This document shows positions 20,772 through 31,565 of a DNA stretch of 39,248 nucleotides, piece after piece. The stretch is taken from assembly GCA_032027165.1 (NCBI GenBank), contig JAVSMO010000001.1:2881396-2920643 (forward strand). Reading direction: 5' to 3'. Numbering within the stretch: the stretch's first letter is position 1; the number at the start of each line of letters is the position of its first letter. The notes below the pieces were generated by a model. The model was given only the letters and a program-made list of their open reading frames with translations, was not told the DNA's origin and ran no database searches. The position numbers and the translations under genes are program-made. Source of the DNA: Denitratisoma sp. (lineage in GTDB: Bacteria; Pseudomonadota; Gammaproteobacteria; Burkholderiales; Rhodocyclaceae).

Positions 20772-20875
20772 GTTTCCGGGACTTTCCCGCACGCCCCGGG
20801 GCGCGCGGGACGCCACAAAAAACAGCCGGAAAACAACGCAAAAAAAGATGTTTCAAAAGGGCGTGAGGGGTTGAC

Positions 20876-20884
20876 TTATGCACA
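20876..20884 (+). promoter_or_regulatory. DnaA box (TTATGCACA)
   Basis: Fits the consensus TTATNCACA exactly. It lies 167 bases upstream of the second cluster in the same gap. Confidence 0.55.
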
Positions 20885-21050
20885 ACAGCCTGTTCCAGCC
20901 CGGGAAAATGTCCGATTTTCAGCAGGGTCTCATTCAAAATCTCATGCTTTTGATTTTTAATGACTATTTGTAGTCTATTTTATGAGCAAAGCAAAGAAAT
21001 TCCTTGTCTGAAGCGGAGTTAAGGCGATAACGAAAAGTTTTCCCACAAAG

Positions 21051-21073
21051 TTATCCACAGATTTTGTGGACAA
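21051..21073. promoter_or_regulatory. Paired, inverted DnaA boxes upstream of priA
   Basis: TTATCCACA (21051-21059, plus strand) is the canonical high-affinity box. Facing it is TGTGGACAA (21065-21073), which on the minus strand reads TTGTCCACA, one mismatch from consensus. Together they form the inverted repeat TCCACA-GATTT-TGTGGA. A weaker match, TTTCCCACA (21039-21047), precedes them. The pair sits about 100 bases before the priA start. Confidence 0.6.
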
Positions 21074-21169
21074 GAATATTGCGCTTTCATTGCAGTACCT
21101 TAGCGGTGATTTCAATACTTCGCGCGAAGATGTGAAACCAAGCCGAGCGCAACAAAAAAATTTCTCGAA

Positions 21170-23350
21170 ATGAATGCGCCGATCGTCCGCGTTGCGCTCG
21201 ATGTGCCGCTGCCGAGCGGCTTCGATTATTTCGCGCACGATGCGGATGCATCCGATGTCGGCCGACGCGCGAGCGTACCTTTCGGGCGCGGCGAAAAGAT
21301 CGGCGTGATCCTGGAAGTGCTCGCGGGCAGCGATCTTCCGCCGGAAAAACTCAAGCCGGTGCGCGCCATCCTGCGCGATGCACCGCCGCTCCCGGCGGAC
21401 TGGCTGGCGCTGGCCGAATTCTGCAGCCGCTACTACCAGCATCCCATCGGTGAAGTCATCGCCCTGGCCTTGCCGCCGGCGCTGCGGCGGCGCGATGCGC
21501 TGCCGCGCCTGCCCGACCGCGATATGTTCCGCATCACGGAAGAAGGGCGAAATGCGCTGCCGCAGCTTGCGCAGCGCAGCATCGCCGCGCGCCTGCTGGC
21601 GGCACTCGAGTCGAACGGCGTGATGACGCGCCGGGAACTGCGCACGGTGTCCGTCGCCGCCGGCAAGCAAATGCCGCACTTGCTGGAAAAAGGCTGGCTG
21701 CGTATCGAGCATGCGGTGCCGGACCGCAGGACGGCTGCCGGTCCCGACCTGCTCGATGAGCAGCGCCGGGCGGTGGACGGCATCGCGCAGGCCTTCGGCC
21801 GCTTCACCCCATACCTGCTGCACGGCGTCACCGGCAGCGGCAAGACCGAAGTCTATTTGCGGCTGATCGGGCAAGCGCTCGAAAAAGGCGGACAAGCCCT
21901 GCTGCTCGTGCCTGAGATCGCCCTGACGCCGCAGCTCGAGGCTAGGGTGAGCAATCGCTTTCCCGGCGCGCGGCTGGTGAGCCTGCACAGCAGTCTGGCG
22001 GGGGGGGCGCGCGCGGCGGGGTTTCTCCAGGCCCTGAACGGCGACGCCGACATCGTGCTCGGCACCCGCCTGTCGGTGTTCACCCCGCTGCCGCGCCTCG
22101 CGCTGATCGTGGTGGACGAGGAACACGATCGTTCCTTCAAGCAGCAGGAGGGGATGCGCTATTCGGCGCGCGACGTGGCGGTGTGGCGGGCGAAGCAGCG
22201 CGGCGTGCCGATCGTCCTCGGCTCGGCGACGCCGTCGCTGGAAAGCTGGGCTGCCGCGCAGACCGGCCGTTACACCCTGCTCGAACTGACCGCACGGGCG
22301 GTTGCGGAAGCCATGCCCGAGGTGCGCTGCGTCGACATTCGGCGCGAAAAGCTGCAGGACGGCATGAGCGAGCACTTGCTGCGGGCGATTGCCGCGAGGC
22401 TGGAGCGCGGCGAGCAGAGCCTCATCTTCCTCAACCGCCGCGGCTACGCGCCGGTGCTGGCCTGTCCATCCTGCGGCTGGGTGAGTCGCTGCCCCGGTTG
22501 CGCCGCGAACATGGTGGTGCATCTGGCCGACAAGCGGCTGCGCTGCCACCACTGCGGGCGCGAGGAGCGCATCCCCGTCGCCTGCCCGACCTGCGGCAAC
22601 CAGGACATGCATCCCTTCGGCCGCGGCACGCAGCGGCTGGAGGAGGCGCTGGCGGCGCGCTTCCCGCAGGCGCGCATCCTGCGCGTCGACCGCGACAGCG
22701 CCAAGAGTCAGTCGCGCTGGCACGCCGTGCTCGAGGCCATCCACAAGGGCGAGGCCGACATCCTCGTCGGCACGCAGATGCTGGCCAAGGGCCATGACTT
22801 CCCGAATCTGACCCTGGTCGGCGTGCTGAACGCCGACGCGGCGCTGTTCGCCGCCGACTTCCGCGCGCCCGAGCGCCTGTTCGCCCAGCTCATGCAGGTG
22901 GGCGGCCGCAGCGGCCGCGCCGCCCTGCCCGGCCAGGTGCTGGTGCAGACCCAGTATCCCGAGCACCCCCTCTACCGCGCCCTGGCGGCGCACGATTTCG
23001 CCGCCTTCGCCGACGCCCAGCTCGCCGAGCGCGAGCGCGCCGGTTTTCCGCCCTTCACCCACCAGGCCATGCTGCGCGCCGAAGCGCCGGAGCTGAAGCA
23101 GGCGCTCGCTTTCCTGAAGATGGCGTCGGAACTGGGAGGAGAATTGTCGGAAGGCCAGGTGTCGCTCTACGACGCGGTGCCGATGCGGCTGCACCGTCTG
23201 GCCCACCTCGAGCGCGCCCAGCTGCTGGTCGAATCGCGCAGCCGGCCGGCGCTGCAGGCCTTCCTCGCGCAATGGCTGGCGGCCATCCGTGCGCTGAAGA
23301 CATCGCGCGCCTTGCGCTGGCACATCGACGTCGACCCGCTGGAGTTTTGA
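21170..23350 (+). CDS. priA: Primosomal replication-restart helicase PriA
   Basis: 3'-to-5' DNA helicase that reloads the replisome at stalled forks. The 726-residue protein has the N-terminal 3'-DNA-binding domain (MNAPIVRVALDVPLPSGFDY). It also has Walker A GVTGSGKTEVY, the DEEHDRSFKQQEG box and helicase motifs such as LGSATPSLES. The zinc-binding region has eight cysteines in four pairs (CPSC, CPGC, CHHC, CPTC), followed by GTQMLAKGHDFPNLTLVGV. All parts are intact. The stop codon directly abuts the stop codon of the convergent MFS gene, with no spacer and no visible terminator. DnaA boxes upstream suggest a replication-linked control of the gene. Confidence 0.97.
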   Translation: MNAPIVRVALDVPLPSGFDYFAHDADASDVGRRASVPFGRGEKIGVILEVLAGSDLPPEKLKPVRAILRDAPPLPADWLALAEFCSRYYQHPIGEVIALALPPALRRRDALPRLPDRDMFRITEEGRNALPQLAQRSIAARLLAALESNGVMTRRELRTVSVAAGKQMPHLLEKGWLRIEHAVPDRRTAAGPDLLDEQRRAVDGIAQAFGRFTPYLLHGVTGSGKTEVYLRLIGQALEKGGQALLLVPEIALTPQLEARVSNRFPGARLVSLHSSLAGGARAAGFLQALNGDADIVLGTRLSVFTPLPRLALIVVDEEHDRSFKQQEGMRYSARDVAVWRAKQRGVPIVLGSATPSLESWAAAQTGRYTLLELTARAVAEAMPEVRCVDIRREKLQDGMSEHLLRAIAARLERGEQSLIFLNRRGYAPVLACPSCGWVSRCPGCAANMVVHLADKRLRCHHCGREERIPVACPTCGNQDMHPFGRGTQRLEEALAARFPQARILRVDRDSAKSQSRWHAVLEAIHKGEADILVGTQMLAKGHDFPNLTLVGVLNADAALFAADFRAPERLFAQLMQVGGRSGRAALPGQVLVQTQYPEHPLYRALAAHDFAAFADAQLAERERAGFPPFTHQAMLRAEAPELKQALAFLKMASELGGELSEGQVSLYDAVPMRLHRLAHLERAQLLVESRSRPALQAFLAQWLAAIRALKTSRALRWHIDVDPLEF

Positions 23351-24553
23351 TTACTTGCGGCGGCCTTCCAGTAAGAACCAGGCGTAGGCCGCCACCTGCA
23401 GGGCCAGCATGATGGCAAAGGTGCTGCGGTAGGCGGTCGCCTCCGTGAAGCCGGCCAGGATCAATCCGTCGATCATCACGCCCAGCCCCCATTGCAGGAC
23501 GAAGGCGCCGATGAACAGCATCAGGTTGAGCGTCGTCGTCACGCGGCCGGAGAGCGACGGCGCAAAATGGGCCGAGAGCAGCGCATACGACAGCGAGCCG
23601 CCGGAGACGCCGAGGCCATACACGAACCACAGCAGCGCCGCCGGCTCCAGGCCGGCCACCATCGCCGCCTGCACGGCGAGCGCCAGGCCATAGCCGCCGA
23701 CGAGCAGCGCCGGCGGGCGGATGCCGGCGCGCGCCAGCCGCGTCGCGAAGGTGGCGATGCCGAGGTGGGAGACCAGCATGGCGAGGTTCAGCGCGAAGAG
23801 GACTTCCGCCGCCTGGTGGCGCGTCAGGCCATTGACGTTCATCAGCCAGGGCACCGCCCACAGTCCCTGCACCGCCATGAAGCCGCCGGTGACGAGGGTC
23901 ATCGGCGGCGCATAGCGCCAGAAGGTGCGGTGGGCGAGGATGCCGGCGACGTCCTTCAGCTGGGTGGACAGGCTTTCGCGCGCGACGCCGACGTCGCGCT
24001 GCGGCACGCTGAAGAAGAGCCAGGCCGCGACCAGCGCCAGCAGGAAAGTCAGTCCCACGAACACGCCGCGCCAGCCGATCAGCGGCAGGGCGAACTCCAG
24101 CGGCAGGCTGGCGGTGATCGCGCCGAGTCCGCCGGAAGCCATGATGGCGCCGGTCAGCGAGGCCTGCCGCTCCGGCGGGAAGTTCTGCGCGAAGCCCTTG
24201 AAGGCGGCCATCAGGCAGGACGAGACGCCCAGCCCGATCAGGCCGCGCGCCACGGTGAGCTGGGTGGCCGAGGTGCCGAAGGCGAACAGCAGGGTGCCGG
24301 CTGCGGCGACCAGCAGCAGGCCGGCCTCCACCTTGCGCGGGCCGTGACGGTCGAGCAGCAGGCCGAGCGGGATCTGGAACGCCGCGAAGGTCAGCAGGTA
24401 GGCGCTGGTGAGCAGGCCCAGGTCGGCGGCCGACAGCGACAGTTCGCGCGCCAGCTCCGGCGCGATGACGGCGTTCACCGTGCGCAGCAGGTAGGAGAGG
24501 TAGTAGCCGGCGGCGAAGGGCAGGAATACCTTGATCCAGAGATTGCCGCTCAT
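23351..24553 (-). CDS. Major facilitator superfamily transporter
   Basis: A 400-residue inner-membrane carrier with about 12 hydrophobic segments. The MFS loop signature is LLLDRHGPRKVEAG after the second segment. Start ATG 24553 overlaps the stop of the MOSC gene (ATGA); the longer frame lies inside that gene. The substrate cannot be read from the sequence. It shares its layout and several local stretches (PxGxxxDRxGPRK, GWRxVF/MG) with the second MFS gene at 31562-32848, so the two may belong to one subfamily. The operon partners (MOSC protein, carbonic anhydrase) do not fix a substrate. Confidence 0.9.
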   Translation of the reverse strand: MSGNLWIKVFLPFAAGYYLSYLLRTVNAVIAPELARELSLSAADLGLLTSAYLLTFAAFQIPLGLLLDRHGPRKVEAGLLLVAAAGTLLFAFGTSATQLTVARGLIGLGVSSCLMAAFKGFAQNFPPERQASLTGAIMASGGLGAITASLPLEFALPLIGWRGVFVGLTFLLALVAAWLFFSVPQRDVGVARESLSTQLKDVAGILAHRTFWRYAPPMTLVTGGFMAVQGLWAVPWLMNVNGLTRHQAAEVLFALNLAMLVSHLGIATFATRLARAGIRPPALLVGGYGLALAVQAAMVAGLEPAALLWFVYGLGVSGGSLSYALLSAHFAPSLSGRVTTTLNLMLFIGAFVLQWGLGVMIDGLILAGFTEATAYRSTFAIMLALQVAAYAWFLLEGRRK

Positions 24554-25206
24554 CGGTTCTGCTTCAGCCAGGTGACGCGCTCGTCGAGTTTCTGCACCCA
24601 GTTGGGCGACAAGCCCGGGATCTCGCGCAGCATGGCCAGCTCCGCCGGATCGGGTCGGTGCGCGCGGAAGGCGAACCACAGGTGGCGCAGGGAAACCGGC
24701 TCGGCGTTGCGCTCGATCAGCTCGAAGTCATCCCCTGCCGCGATCGGCCCGCCTTCCAGGACGCGGTAGTACCAGCCGGCCACGCAGTGCTCGGCGACGA
24801 AGCGCATCAGCGCCTCCTCGCCGAACTTGTGGTTGAGCTTCCAGCAGGGCTGGCGCGGCTGGCTCACCTGCACCGTGGCGGCGCCGATGCGGAAGACGTC
24901 GCCGACGCACACCGTGTCCTCGTCCCAGCCGGCGGTCGACACGTTCTCGCCGAAGCTGCCGGGCACGAACAGCGCCGCCTTGTCGGGGAAGGCCGCGGCG
25001 AGCCGCGCGTAGTTCTCCGCGGCGTAGTGGTGCAGCGCCTTCCACGGCCCGCCGTGCACGCGGCGGTCGGCCTGTTCGTCGCCTTCCAGTCCTTCCGGGC
25101 CGAGCAGGAGGGGGCCGCTGACTGCCGTCTTGAAAATTCCGCTCGGATGCCCTTCCGGCGGCAGCGGGCGGATGCCGCCGACGTAGACCGCGTCGAGGCG
25201 CGTCAT
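24550..25206 (-). CDS. MOSC-domain protein (YiiM-like)
   Basis: A 218-residue protein resembling E. coli YiiM, a MOSC-domain protein linked to reduction of N-hydroxylated bases such as 6-hydroxylaminopurine with a molybdenum cofactor. Visible are HGGPWKALHHYAAENY, FVPGSFGENVSTAGWDEDTVCVGD and the cysteine segment VSQPRQPCWKLNHKFG, whose Cys is the expected molybdenum ligand. The C-terminal three-alpha-helix part follows (about 165-218). The start ATG overlaps the carbonic anhydrase stop, and its own stop overlaps the MFS start. The role is inferred from the family. Confidence 0.88.
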   Translation of the reverse strand: MTRLDAVYVGGIRPLPPEGHPSGIFKTAVSGPLLLGPEGLEGDEQADRRVHGGPWKALHHYAAENYARLAAAFPDKAALFVPGSFGENVSTAGWDEDTVCVGDVFRIGAATVQVSQPRQPCWKLNHKFGEEALMRFVAEHCVAGWYYRVLEGGPIAAGDDFELIERNAEPVSLRHLWFAFRAHRPDPAELAMLREIPGLSPNWVQKLDERVTWLKQNR

Positions 25207-25844
25207 GCGAGCTGCTTGAGCGCGGCCTGGTGCCGCTCCGCCAGCGCGTCGAGGCGCTCGACCGTCATGCCGAGGTCGCGCAGGCGGCCGTCGGAGAGGC
25301 CGTAGATCCAGCCGTGCACGGCGAGTTGCTGGCCGCGCTCCCAGGCGTCGCGCACGATGGTGGTCTGCGCCACGTTGGCGACCTGCTCGATGACGTTGAG
25401 CTCGCACAGGCGGTCGGCCGCCGCCTCGTCGGCGAGCCTGGACAGCAGGCCGGCGTGCCGGTCGCGCACGTCCTGGATGTGGCGCAGCCAGTTGTCGATG
25501 AGGCCGAGGCGATCGCCGAACAGCGCCGCGCGCACGCCGCCGCAGCCGTAGTGGCCGCAGACGATGATGTGTTTCACCTTCAGCACGTCGACGGCGAACT
25601 GCATCACCGAGAGGCAGTTGAGGTCGGTGTGCACCACGACGTTGGCGACGTTGCGGTGCACGAATACCTCGCCCGGCGCCAGCCCGGTGATCTGGTTGGC
25701 CGGCACGCGGCTGTCGGAGCAGCCGATCCACAGGTACTCCGGCGACTGCAGGTGGGACAGCTTGTCGAAGAAGGCCGGGTCCTCGGCCGAAATGCGCTCG
25801 GCCCAGGCGCGGTTGTTCTCGAAAAGGTGCTTGAGGGTATTCAT
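25203..25844 (-). CDS. can: Beta-class carbonic anhydrase
   Basis: Interconverts CO2 and bicarbonate. The 213-residue protein closely follows E. coli Can. Zinc ligands are in IGCSDSRVP (Cys42, Asp44) and VCGHYGCGGV (His and Cys around 98-101). FVHRNVANVVVHTDLNCLSVMQFAVD is present as FVHRNVANVV and NCLSVMQFAVD, with LCELNVIEQVANV and VHGWIYGLSDGRLRDL further on. ATG 25844 gives the family N-terminus (MNTLKHLFENNRAWAE); an upstream in-frame ATG adds residues without family match. It is the first gene of a coupled three-gene unit, diverging from the DUF1840 gene over only 38 bases. Confidence 0.97.
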   Translation of the reverse strand: MNTLKHLFENNRAWAERISAEDPAFFDKLSHLQSPEYLWIGCSDSRVPANQITGLAPGEVFVHRNVANVVVHTDLNCLSVMQFAVDVLKVKHIIVCGHYGCGGVRAALFGDRLGLIDNWLRHIQDVRDRHAGLLSRLADEAAADRLCELNVIEQVANVAQTTIVRDAWERGQQLAVHGWIYGLSDGRLRDLGMTVERLDALAERHQAALKQLA

Positions 25845-25868
25845 GAGCGGAATTCTATCAGCGGGCCG

Positions 25869-25874
25869 TATAAT
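25869..25874 (+). promoter_or_regulatory. Consensus -10 box (TATAAT) close to the DUF1840 start
   Basis: A perfect TATAAT lies only eight bases before the ATG at 25883. A normal start point six to seven bases downstream would give an mRNA with almost no leader. No good -35 (TTGACA-like) element is seen at the right distance. The shared 38-base gap with can is very short for two promoters. Confidence 0.5.
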
Positions 25875-25882
25875 CCTCACCC

Positions 25883-26212
25883 ATGCTGATCGTCTTCAAA
25901 TCGAAAGCCGCCGGCGACGTCATGATGTTCGGCGACGTCGCCCATACCCTCATGGAGATCATGGGCAAGGACCCTGCCGACAAGGGCATCGTCACCGTCG
26001 AGCAGCTGCCCGCGGCCATCGCCCGCCTGAAGGCCGCCGTGGCGCAGGACAAGGCCGAAAAGCCCGTCGTCGACCACGACGAGCGCCTTTTCGAGAAGAC
26101 GCCGGAGGGCGGCAAGCGCGAGTACGTCAGCCTGGCCCGCCGCGCCGTGCCGCTCATCGAATTGCTGGAATTCTCCCTGAAGGAAGGCGAACCGGTAGTG
26201 TGGGGCGTATAG
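25883..26212 (+). CDS. DUF1840 protein
   Basis: A 109-residue protein recognised as DUF1840 from its start (MLIVFKSKAAGDVMMFGDVA) and its C-terminal pattern (YVSLARRAVPLIELLEFS). It looks soluble and cytoplasmic, without a signal or membrane segment. The function is not known. It stands alone between can (divergent) and metH (convergent, six bases between the two stops). The mRNA may be leaderless, because a perfect -10 box ends nine bases before the ATG and no Shine-Dalgarno precedes it. Confidence 0.88.
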   Translation: MLIVFKSKAAGDVMMFGDVAHTLMEIMGKDPADKGIVTVEQLPAAIARLKAAVAQDKAEKPVVDHDERLFEKTPEGGKREYVSLARRAVPLIELLEFSLKEGEPVVWGV

Positions 26213-26218
26213 CCCGAC

Positions 26219-29878
<3,660 letters not shown>

Positions 29879-29899
29879 GGCAATGGCGTGAACAAAAGT

Positions 29900-29931
29900 A
29901 AAAAACCCGTTCGTCGGTGCGGCGAACGGGT
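29900..29931 (-). terminator. Intrinsic terminator between SAM-II aptamer and metH
   Basis: On the minus strand a perfect 9-base-pair stem, ACCCGTTCG / CGAACGGGT, encloses a 9-base loop and runs into TTTTTT (29905-29900). It starts nine bases after the riboswitch core and ends 22 bases before the metH ATG. This points to control by premature termination. A competing anti-terminator pairing could not be identified with confidence. Confidence 0.85.
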
Positions 29932-29940
29932 CTGCGCTCG

Positions 29941-29990
29941 CTTTAGCGGAATTTTTAACGCGCCCCGCAAGCTGATATCAAATCGGCGCG
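29941..29990 (-). ncRNA. SAM-II riboswitch upstream of metH
   Basis: On the minus strand the leader reads CGCGCC (P1, 29990-29985), GATTTGA, then a loop with GCTTGCGGG, GGCGCG (P1', 29964-29959), GTTAAA and finally CCGCTAAAG (ending 29941). This is the SAM-II pattern: stem P1, the GATTT segment, the conserved TTGC in the loop, GTTAAA after P1' and GCTAAA in the 3' strand. The pseudoknot can form between loop GCGG and CCGC. P1 is a perfect six-pair stem. The ligand would be S-adenosylmethionine, the end product derived from methionine, so high SAM should reduce metH expression. Identified by eye; a covariance-model hit would settle it. Confidence 0.88.
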
Positions 29991-29995
29991 ATGCA

Positions 29996-30024
29996 ACCTT
30001 ACCCCGGCCGGGCGGGGCTGTCAA
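29996..30024 (-). promoter_or_regulatory. Sigma70-type promoter for metH
   Basis: On the minus strand TTGACA (30024-30019) and TAAGGT (30001-29996) are separated by exactly 17 bases. Transcription would start near 29989, so the SAM-II P1 helix would lie at the very 5' end of the mRNA. The -35 box lies six bases past the stop of the upstream lipoprotein gene. Confidence 0.65.
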
Positions 30025-30030
30025 TTTCGA

Positions 30031-30528
30031 CTAGAAGAAACTCGGGCCGCTGGCCTTGTATTCGACCATCCGCTCGCTGCGCAGCATTCTGCCGTCGCGG
30101 CCGAAATAGGCGATGAAGTATTCGATCTTCTCGGTGGTCTCGTCGATGCGCCAGGTCCACACCTCCTCGTCGGGCTTGAGGTGGAAGCGCAGGGTGTCTT
30201 CCGGCCGGCCGAGCAGGCGGCGCACTTCGTCGCGCGTCAGGCCGGGCACGACGCGGCGGAAATTCGCCTCGGTGAAGGCCTGGCGGATCTCGCGCACCTT
30301 GCCGTCCGGCCCGATGGCGATCAGGTGGCAGAAGGTGCCGTTGGGCTGGCCGGAATATTCGAGCAGCTTGCCGCCGTCCGGCTCCGTCCAGCTTATGCCG
30401 GGTGCGCCGAGTTTTGCCCGCACGTCCGCTTCGGTGGCGAGGCCGGGCGCAAGGCCGCCGACGCCGAGGTGGGTGCAGCCGGCGCCCAGCAGCATGCCTG
30501 CGGCCAGAATGAGGAAAGATCTGAACAT
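30031..30528 (-). CDS. Small outer-membrane-type lipoprotein (SmpA/OmlA-like)
   Basis: A 165-residue exported lipoprotein. The signal (MFRSFLILAAGMLLGAGC) ends in a lipobox with Cys18 as the acylation site. The body holds two copies of a short motif, TEADVRAKLGAPG (about 32-44) and TRDEVRRLLGRPED (about 97-110). This motif is typical of the SmpA/OmlA (BamE-like) fold. The rest, WTWRIDETTEKIEYFIAYF and so on, is unfamiliar. It is longer than BamE itself and far from the usual bamE context, so it is probably a related envelope protein, not BamE. The start is supported by AGGAG seven bases upstream. It is read toward metH, but metH has its own promoter. Confidence 0.85.
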   Translation of the reverse strand: MFRSFLILAAGMLLGAGCTHLGVGGLAPGLATEADVRAKLGAPGISWTEPDGGKLLEYSGQPNGTFCHLIAIGPDGKVREIRQAFTEANFRRVVPGLTRDEVRRLLGRPEDTLRFHLKPDEEVWTWRIDETTEKIEYFIAYFGRDGRMLRSERMVEYKASGPSFF

Positions 30529-30600
30529 GGCGAATCTCCTTACTGACGGAGAGTGTAATCCTGCAGGACTGCTGCGGCCAAGCCATCGGAAGGCCTCTGC

Positions 30601-30606
30601 TATACT
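30601..30606 (+). promoter_or_regulatory. Putative -10 box (TATACT) of the rhodanese operon
   Basis: TATACT lies 25 bases before the rhodanese start codon, in the divergent gap with the lipoprotein gene. The -35 region is not convincing. Confidence 0.4.
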
Positions 30607-30631
30607 CGAATCGCCTCATCGGAGAATGATC

Positions 30632-31018
30632 ATGAAGCATCTCGAACCCAAGGAAGCCTACCAGTTCCTGCACGACAATCCGACCGCGCTCTTCATCGAC
30701 TGCCGCAGCGAGATGGAGTTCCTCTTCGTCGGCCATCCGGTCGGCGCTATGATGATTCCCTGGAACGACGGCCCGGACTGGGAGATCAACCCGCATTTCG
30801 TCGCCCACGTGAAGAAGGCGGCCAGCGTCGACCGCCCCATCGTGCTGATCTGCCGCAGCGGCAACCGCTCGGTCTCCGCCGGCCACGCGCTGGAAGAGGC
30901 CGGCTTCAGCCAGGTCTACAACGTCCTGCACGGCTTCGAGGGCGAACTCGACGATAACCACCGGCGCGGCACCAAGGCCGGCTGGCGCTTCGAAGGGCTG
31001 CCCTGGGAACAGTGCTGA
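30632..31018 (+). CDS. Rhodanese-like sulfurtransferase
   Basis: A single-domain rhodanese of 128 residues without a signal peptide. The active-site loop VLICRSGNRS supplies the catalytic Cys74, and FIDCRSEMEFLFVGHPVGAM is the usual N-terminal CH2 segment. Such proteins carry sulfane sulfur as a persulfide on the cysteine. The ATG at 30632 has GGAG seven bases upstream; an ATG two codons earlier is closer to the GGAG than usual. It is the first gene of a unit with a thioredoxin-like protein (13 bases on) and an MFS transporter. Confidence 0.92.
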   Translation: MKHLEPKEAYQFLHDNPTALFIDCRSEMEFLFVGHPVGAMMIPWNDGPDWEINPHFVAHVKKAASVDRPIVLICRSGNRSVSAGHALEEAGFSQVYNVLHGFEGELDDNHRRGTKAGWRFEGLPWEQC

Positions 31019-31031
31019 AGCTTGCCGCAAC

Positions 31032-31565
31032 ATGAATGCGATGGAACCGGCACCGCCGTCGCGGCGGCGCTTCGGCCTGCCTGTTGAAATCTGGGTTTTT
31101 CTGATTGCCTTCGTCGCCCTGCAGCTCTGGCAGGGACGCGAGATGCAGGCCGGCAGCATGCCGCCGATCGCCGGCCAGCTCGCCGACGGTCGCCCCGTCA
31201 GCCTTGACGCTGTCCTCCACGAAGCCGGCGGCAAGCCCCTGCTGCTCTACGTCTGGTCCAGCACCTGTCCGATCTGCCGCGCCCAGGAGGGCACCATCTC
31301 CGGCATCGCCGAAGACTGGCCGGTGTTGACCCTGGCCATGCAGTCCGGCAACGTCGAGGCCGTGGCGAAGTTCATGCACGAGCACGGCCTGGCCTATCCG
31401 GCGCTGGTCGACACGCGCGGCGAGATCGCCTGGGCGCTCGGCGTGCGCGCCACGCCGGCCTGGTTCGTCGTCGATAGCCGTCGCGTCATCCGCTTCTCCG
31501 GCATGGGCTACACCACCGGCTGGGGCCTGCGCGCGCGGCTGTGGTGGGCGCAGGCCTTCGCATGA
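31032..31565 (+). CDS. Membrane-anchored TlpA/ScsD-like thiol-disulfide oxidoreductase
   Basis: A 177-residue protein with one N-terminal membrane anchor (IWVFLIAFVALQLW, about 20-33) and a periplasmic thioredoxin fold. The redox motif is WSSTCPICRAQEG with Cys79 and Cys82. The cis-proline loop ATPAWFVVD follows near residue 145. The CPIC active site and anchor resemble TlpA/ScsD proteins that handle disulfides in the periplasm. It follows a rhodanese and overlaps the MFS gene by four bases (ATGA), so sulfur or thiol traffic is a possible common theme (inference). Confidence 0.9.
   Translation: MNAMEPAPPSRRRFGLPVEIWVFLIAFVALQLWQGREMQAGSMPPIAGQLADGRPVSLDAVLHEAGGKPLLLYVWSSTCPICRAQEGTISGIAEDWPVLTLAMQSGNVEAVAKFMHEHGLAYPALVDTRGEIAWALGVRATPAWFVVDSRRVIRFSGMGYTTGWGLRARLWWAQAFA

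Larger units (their letters stand above)
20772..21169. other. AT-rich hemE-priA intergenic region
   Basis: 398 bases without a gene. It opens with a GC-rich imperfect palindrome (20786-20809, CCCGCACGCCCC / GGGGCGCGCGGG) that lacks a T-tract, so it is at best a weak terminator for hemE. The rest is clearly richer in A+T than the surroundings. It holds DnaA-box sequences (20876-20884, 21051-21059, 21065-21073) and a short inverted repeat GACTA-TTTG-TAGTC (20962-20975) followed by TATTTTA. No clear sigma70 promoter or Shine-Dalgarno for priA could be named. Only tiny open frames (under 10 codons) start here. Confidence 0.7.

Noticed and set aside
20786..20809. Intrinsic terminator after hemE
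   Set aside because: The stem is long but nearly loop-less, and no T-tract follows on the plus strand.
20772..21169. Full chromosomal replication origin
   Set aside because: Only two good and one near-consensus DnaA box, no dnaA/dnaN/rpmH neighbours, and no repeated AT-rich 13-mers. Kept as a DnaA-box cluster only.
29941..29991. SAH riboswitch upstream of metH
   Set aside because: Betaproteobacterial metH and ahcY leaders can carry SAH riboswitches, but the conserved SAH core was not found, whereas all SAM-II conserved segments and the P1 pairing are present.
30031..30528. Calling the lipoprotein BamE
   Set aside because: It shares the SmpA/OmlA-type motif but is longer, holds two copies of it and is outside the usual bamE context.
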